In this document: one piece after another, positions 4,977-7,792 of the stretch
Position numbering within the stretch: the first letter of the stretch is position 1
Layout: every line of letters begins with the position of its first letter
DNA from: Eubacteriales bacterium
GTDB taxonomy: Bacteria; Bacillota; Clostridia; Peptostreptococcales; Acidaminobacteraceae
Assembly: GCA_030625285.1 (NCBI GenBank)
Contig: DAOURC010000027.1
Span: 1 to 7,792 of the forward strand
Direction: 5' to 3'
DNA: 7,792 bases
The notes under the pieces: generated by a model
Told to the model about the DNA's origin: nothing
The model's input: the letters and a program-made list of their open reading frames with translations, nothing else
Databases searched by the model: none
Translations under genes and position numbers: made by a program

Positions 4977-7610
4977 CTATTTAAGCATACTTTTTGCAAT
5001 TGTTTCAACTTTTTCAAGAGCAATATTCATTTTACTTGGATCTTTTCCACCAGCTTGAGCCATGTTAGGTCGTCCACCGCCATTGCCACCAGTGAGTTTA
5101 GCAACCTCGCGTATAATATTGCCTGCGTGTAAACCTTTTTTAACAGCACCATCTGAAGCCATTGCCACAAAAACCACCTTGTCATTTTTACTAGAACCCA
5201 ACACGATTAGATATTCCTTTAAATGGTCTTTTATTCTATCGCCGATTTCTCTTACTATGTTTAGATCGACATCATTATAACCATAGCTGATAATAGATAC
5301 GCCGTCTAGTTCTATTTTGTTATCGATAATTTCATTTAAGTTATTTAAAACTATTTTTGACTTCAACAGTTCATTTTCTTTAGCAATTTTTTTCATGTCG
5401 TCAACCATATTTGAAGATTTATTGACGATTTCTTCTTTATTGGCTTTGATGGTATCGATAACTTGATTTAGTGTATTTTCAATGTCTGCATAATACTTCA
5501 GTGCATTAAAACCTGTCAACGCTTCAATTCGACGTACACCTGCTGCGACTCCGCCTTCTGAAATGATTTTAAATGTTCCAGCTTGACTAGAATTAGTTAA
5601 ATGTGTTCCACCACAAAGTTCCATTGAAAAATCGCCGATTTTTACAATTCTTACATGTTTTCCGTATTTTTCACTAAATAAAGCTGTTGCTCCAAGAGTT
5701 TTGGCCTCGTCCAATGTAGTATACATCACTTCAACTGGTGTAGCTTTTAGAATTTCATTGTTTACTATATATTCTACTTTTTTAAGTTCTTCATTGGAAA
5801 TTGAATTGAAATGATTAAAATCAAATCTGATTCTTTTAGAATCGACATATGATCCCGCCTGTTCTACGTGATCACCCAATACCATTTTAAGCGCCTTATG
5901 CAGTAGATGCGTCGTTGTGTGGTTTCGAGCTATATCTTCTCTTAAGTCCTTGTTTATTTTCAAGTTGTACATAGAATCAACTTCGACAACGCCTTTTTTC
6001 ACAATTCCTTTATGAAGGAATATACCATTAGTCGACTTTTGACAATCTGTAATTTCAATAATTGTATCGTCGTTTGATATTATACCTTTATCACCTGTTT
6101 GTCCACCTGATTCAGCATAGAAAGGTGTCTTGTCAAATATGATTTCAACCACGTCGCCTAAAGTTGCATTTTCAACCAATGTATGTTCTTTGATTATTCC
6201 CATACATTTCGCTTCTGCTTCAATTAAATCATAACCTGTAAACTCGGAAGACTCAAATTTTTTCAATATATTTCTTTTTCCTTCTTCCCAACCTACTTCA
6301 TCTTCATTTTCTCTTGCCTGGCGCGCTCTACTTCTTTGCTTTTCCATTTCATCATTGAATCCGACTTCATCAACATCCATATTTATTTCTTGCAATATTT
6401 CTTTAGTCAAATCCAATGGAAATCCATAAGTATCATAAAGTTTAAATGCTTCGTCACCTGGCAGCAGACCATTTTCTTTATGCGTAGCAATATATCCATT
6501 CAGTATTTCAATACCTTGATCGATAGTCAAATAAAAGCGTTCTTCTTCAATAGAAATAACCTTTTCGATAAAATCTTTTTTCTCGATCAAACTCGGATAA
6601 GCACTACCAGATTGCTCTATTACAACATCTACAAGATCTTTTAGAAACAAATTGTCGACTCCGAGTAATTTGCCATGTCTAGCTGCTCTTCTGAGCAATC
6701 TTCTTAAAACATAACCTCTGCCTTCATTGTTAGGCAAGACTCCGTCACTTACCAAGAATGTGACCGCTCTTATATGATCGGTGATGATTCTTATAGAAAT
6801 ATCATCTTTAGAATTGTCGTTATAAGGTTTGCCTGTGATCTCAACGACTTTGTCCAAGACTTTTCTTATTGTATCGACTTCAAAAATCGAATCAACTCCT
6901 TGCATGATCGCTGCGATTCTTTCGAGTCCCATGCCTGTATCTATATTTTTCTTTTCTAGAGGTACATAATCACCATTTTCAGTTCTACTGAACTGAGTAA
7001 ATACATGATTCCAAAACTCTAAAAATTGGTCGCACTCACATCCTGGTTTATGGTCTGGATCTCCACAGCTGAATCTTTCACCACGGTCGTAATAAATTTC
7101 TGAACAAGGTCCACAAGGTCCATTTCCGATTTCCCAGAAGTTATCTTCTTTTCCAAGTCTGATGATTCGGTCTTCAGGTATTCCAATTTCGTTTTTCCAT
7201 ATTTCATAAGCTTCATCATCATCTAAATAAACTGTCGCCCATAAATTCTCAACAGGTATCTCCAATACTTCAGTTACAAATTCCCATCCGTATTTTAATG
7301 ATTCTTTTTTGAAATAATCGCCAAACGAAAAGTTCCCGAGCATTTCAAAAAAAGTCGCGTGACGTGCAGTTATCCCGACGTTTTCAATATCACCTGTTCG
7401 AATACATTTTTGACAAGTCGCCATTCTATTGCTCGGCGGCGTTTCAGCACCTGTAAAGAAATTTTTTAAAGGAGCCATCCCCGCATTGACCAATAAAAGA
7501 CTTTTGTCGTCTCTTGGAACAAGTGGAGCGCTATTTTCTATATAATGTCCTTTTGATTCAAAAAACCTTAAAAACGAACTTCTGATTTCATTCAATCCCA
7601 TATTTTTCAT
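4977..7610 (-). CDS. alaS: Alanine--tRNA ligase
   Basis: AlaRS charges tRNA-Ala with alanine and clears mischarged Ser/Gly-tRNA-Ala in the cytoplasm. The 877-residue protein has full family length. The class II catalytic core is at about 5-240: TARHATFFEMLGNFSFGDYF at 81-100 is the motif 2 region and DTGMGLERI at 224-232 is motif 3. A Cys-rich CGDPDHKPGCECD segment (182-194) seen in many bacterial AlaRS sits between them. The tRNA-recognition helices follow to about 450. The editing domain has its zinc ligands intact: H564 and H568 in NHTTTH, and C666 and H670 in CGGTH. A coiled linker leads to the DHHA1/C-Ala domain with GGNGGGRPNMAQAGG at 841-855. The ATG at 7610 follows AAGGAGG by 7 bases; Met4 is a poorer start. 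The gene ends with two in-frame TAGs one codon apart. An alanine T-box lies directly upstream. Confidence 0.98.
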   Translation of the reverse strand: MKNMGLNEIRSSFLRFFESKGHYIENSAPLVPRDDKSLLLVNAGMAPLKNFFTGAETPPSNRMATCQKCIRTGDIENVGITARHATFFEMLGNFSFGDYFKKESLKYGWEFVTEVLEIPVENLWATVYLDDDEAYEIWKNEIGIPEDRIIRLGKEDNFWEIGNGPCGPCSEIYYDRGERFSCGDPDHKPGCECDQFLEFWNHVFTQFSRTENGDYVPLEKKNIDTGMGLERIAAIMQGVDSIFEVDTIRKVLDKVVEITGKPYNDNSKDDISIRIITDHIRAVTFLVSDGVLPNNEGRGYVLRRLLRRAARHGKLLGVDNLFLKDLVDVVIEQSGSAYPSLIEKKDFIEKVISIEEERFYLTIDQGIEILNGYIATHKENGLLPGDEAFKLYDTYGFPLDLTKEILQEINMDVDEVGFNDEMEKQRSRARQARENEDEVGWEEGKRNILKKFESSEFTGYDLIEAEAKCMGIIKEHTLVENATLGDVVEIIFDKTPFYAESGGQTGDKGIISNDDTIIEITDCQKSTNGIFLHKGIVKKGVVEVDSMYNLKINKDLREDIARNHTTTHLLHKALKMVLGDHVEQAGSYVDSKRIRFDFNHFNSISNEELKKVEYIVNNEILKATPVEVMYTTLDEAKTLGATALFSEKYGKHVRIVKIGDFSMELCGGTHLTNSSQAGTFKIISEGGVAAGVRRIEALTGFNALKYYADIENTLNQVIDTIKANKEEIVNKSSNMVDDMKKIAKENELLKSKIVLNNLNEIIDNKIELDGVSIISYGYNDVDLNIVREIGDRIKDHLKEYLIVLGSSKNDKVVFVAMASDGAVKKGLHAGNIIREVAKLTGGNGGGRPNMAQAGGKDPSKMNIALEKVETIAKSMLK

Positions 7611-7617
7611 ATAATTT

Positions 7618-7624
7618 CCTCCTT
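7618..7624 (-). promoter_or_regulatory. Ribosome binding site of alaS
   Basis: AAGGAGG on the minus strand lies 7 bases before the alaS ATG and directly follows the terminator U-tract, so it is exposed only in read-through transcripts. Confidence 0.85.
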
Positions 7625-7658
7625 AAAATAAATAGACCCCTAAAGTATTATATAGGGG
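7625..7658 (-). terminator. T-box-controlled terminator upstream of alaS
   Basis: On the minus strand a 6-bp stem (CCCCTA / TAGGGG), extendable by one G-U pair, spans a 10-base loop and is followed by TCTATTTATTTT. It stands between the T-box motif and the alaS ribosome binding site, where the leader terminator is expected. The stem is short and the U-tract is interrupted, so basal read-through may be considerable. Confidence 0.75.
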
Positions 7659-7792
7659 CGAGTTACCGCGGTACCACCCTATTTACTGCATCGCAGTCTC
7701 TTTAGAGGAATTTCTCGGCCTGTAACGCAACCAAACGTTAATCTTCTTAGGATTAATGCTCAAGAGTAGCTTCAATCGATATGAATGGTTTT
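7659..7792 (-). promoter_or_regulatory. Alanine T-box riboswitch leader of alaS (5' part beyond window)
   Basis: This leader RNA senses uncharged tRNA and raises alaS transcription when tRNA-Ala is not charged. The invariant T-box motif AGGGTGGTACCGCGG lies at 7680-7666. Its UGGU matches tRNA ending ACCA, in line with discriminator A73 of tRNA-Ala. Upstream are a hairpin ACTGC-GAT-GCAGT (7697-7685, stem III-like) and TAACG..CGTTA (7740-7723, in the stem II/IIA-B region). GAA-GCT-A at 7773-7767 has the form of a specifier loop; GCT (7770-7768) is an alanine codon, and the CTACTCTT around its 3' side is what the lost 5' arm of stem I should pair with. The 5' arm of stem I and the promoter lie outside the window. 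The element class is certain; the specifier position is an inference. Confidence 0.93.

Noticed and set aside
6336..6644. Plus-strand frame of 102 codons inside alaS
   Set aside because: It is antisense to conserved AlaRS sequence, Phe/Ile-rich from reverse-complemented Lys/Glu codons, with no supporting start signal.
7019..7222. Second minus-strand frame inside alaS (67 codons)
   Set aside because: It overlaps the conserved AlaRS catalytic core in another frame, has no ribosome binding site of note, and no family match.
1..7792. A new defence, mobile or multi-gene accessory system
   Set aside because: Every complete gene belongs to a known conserved housekeeping family in a familiar order; there are no terminal repeats, integrase, transposase, CRISPR repeats or foreign-looking composition.

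Overview
The window looks like chromosomal DNA from a low-GC Gram-positive bacterium (Firmicutes/Bacillota, most likely a clostridial or Tissierellia-type anaerobe). The grounds are the strong AT bias, canonical GGAGG-type ribosome binding sites, a T-box leader, IreB, RNase J and the gene order. I cannot name the genus. Every gene I can support lies on the minus strand, so transcription runs from high to low coordinates.

In transcription order the window holds: the 3' part of an alanine-type T-box leader (about 7792-7625); alaS (7610-4977); ireB (4934-4683); a hairpin-containing gap; ruvX/yqgF (4583-4137); a DUF1292 (YrzB-type) gene coupled to the end of ruvX (4135-3863); a Fur-family regulator (3806-3354) with a terminator-like hairpin over its stop codon; RNase J (3306-1642); a short gap with a second terminator-like hairpin; mltG, predicted here to be a lipoprotein (1502-492); and the first 161 codons of a TrmR/YrrM-type O-methyltransferase cut by the window edge (484-1). 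No stretch longer than 300 bases lacks a gene. The longest non-coding parts are the T-box leader (182 bases seen) and the rnj-mltG gap (139 bases).

This is the widely conserved alaS-ireB(yrzL)-ruvX(yrrK)-DUF1292(yrzB)-mltG(yrrL)-trmR(yrrM) neighbourhood of Firmicutes, with fur and rnj placed inside it. The genes serve housekeeping functions: tRNA charging (AlaS), tRNA wobble modification (probable TrmR), RNA processing and decay (RNase J, RuvX), peptidoglycan strand termination (MltG), control of envelope stress or cephalosporin tolerance through the Ser/Thr kinase pathway (IreB), and metal-responsive regulation (Fur family). Hairpins between genes suggest that the cluster is read as sub-operons with partial read-through.

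For ruvX, the DUF1292 gene and fur, the best start codon lies inside the longest open frame; I chose it by the ribosome binding site. I see no mobile element, CRISPR array, tRNA or rRNA gene, or prophage sign, and no convincing new multi-gene system. The points most worth a second look are the lipobox on MltG, the terminator fused to the fur stop codon ahead of rnj, the weak overlap between terminator and antiterminator in the T-box, and the orientation of the hairpin downstream of rnj.
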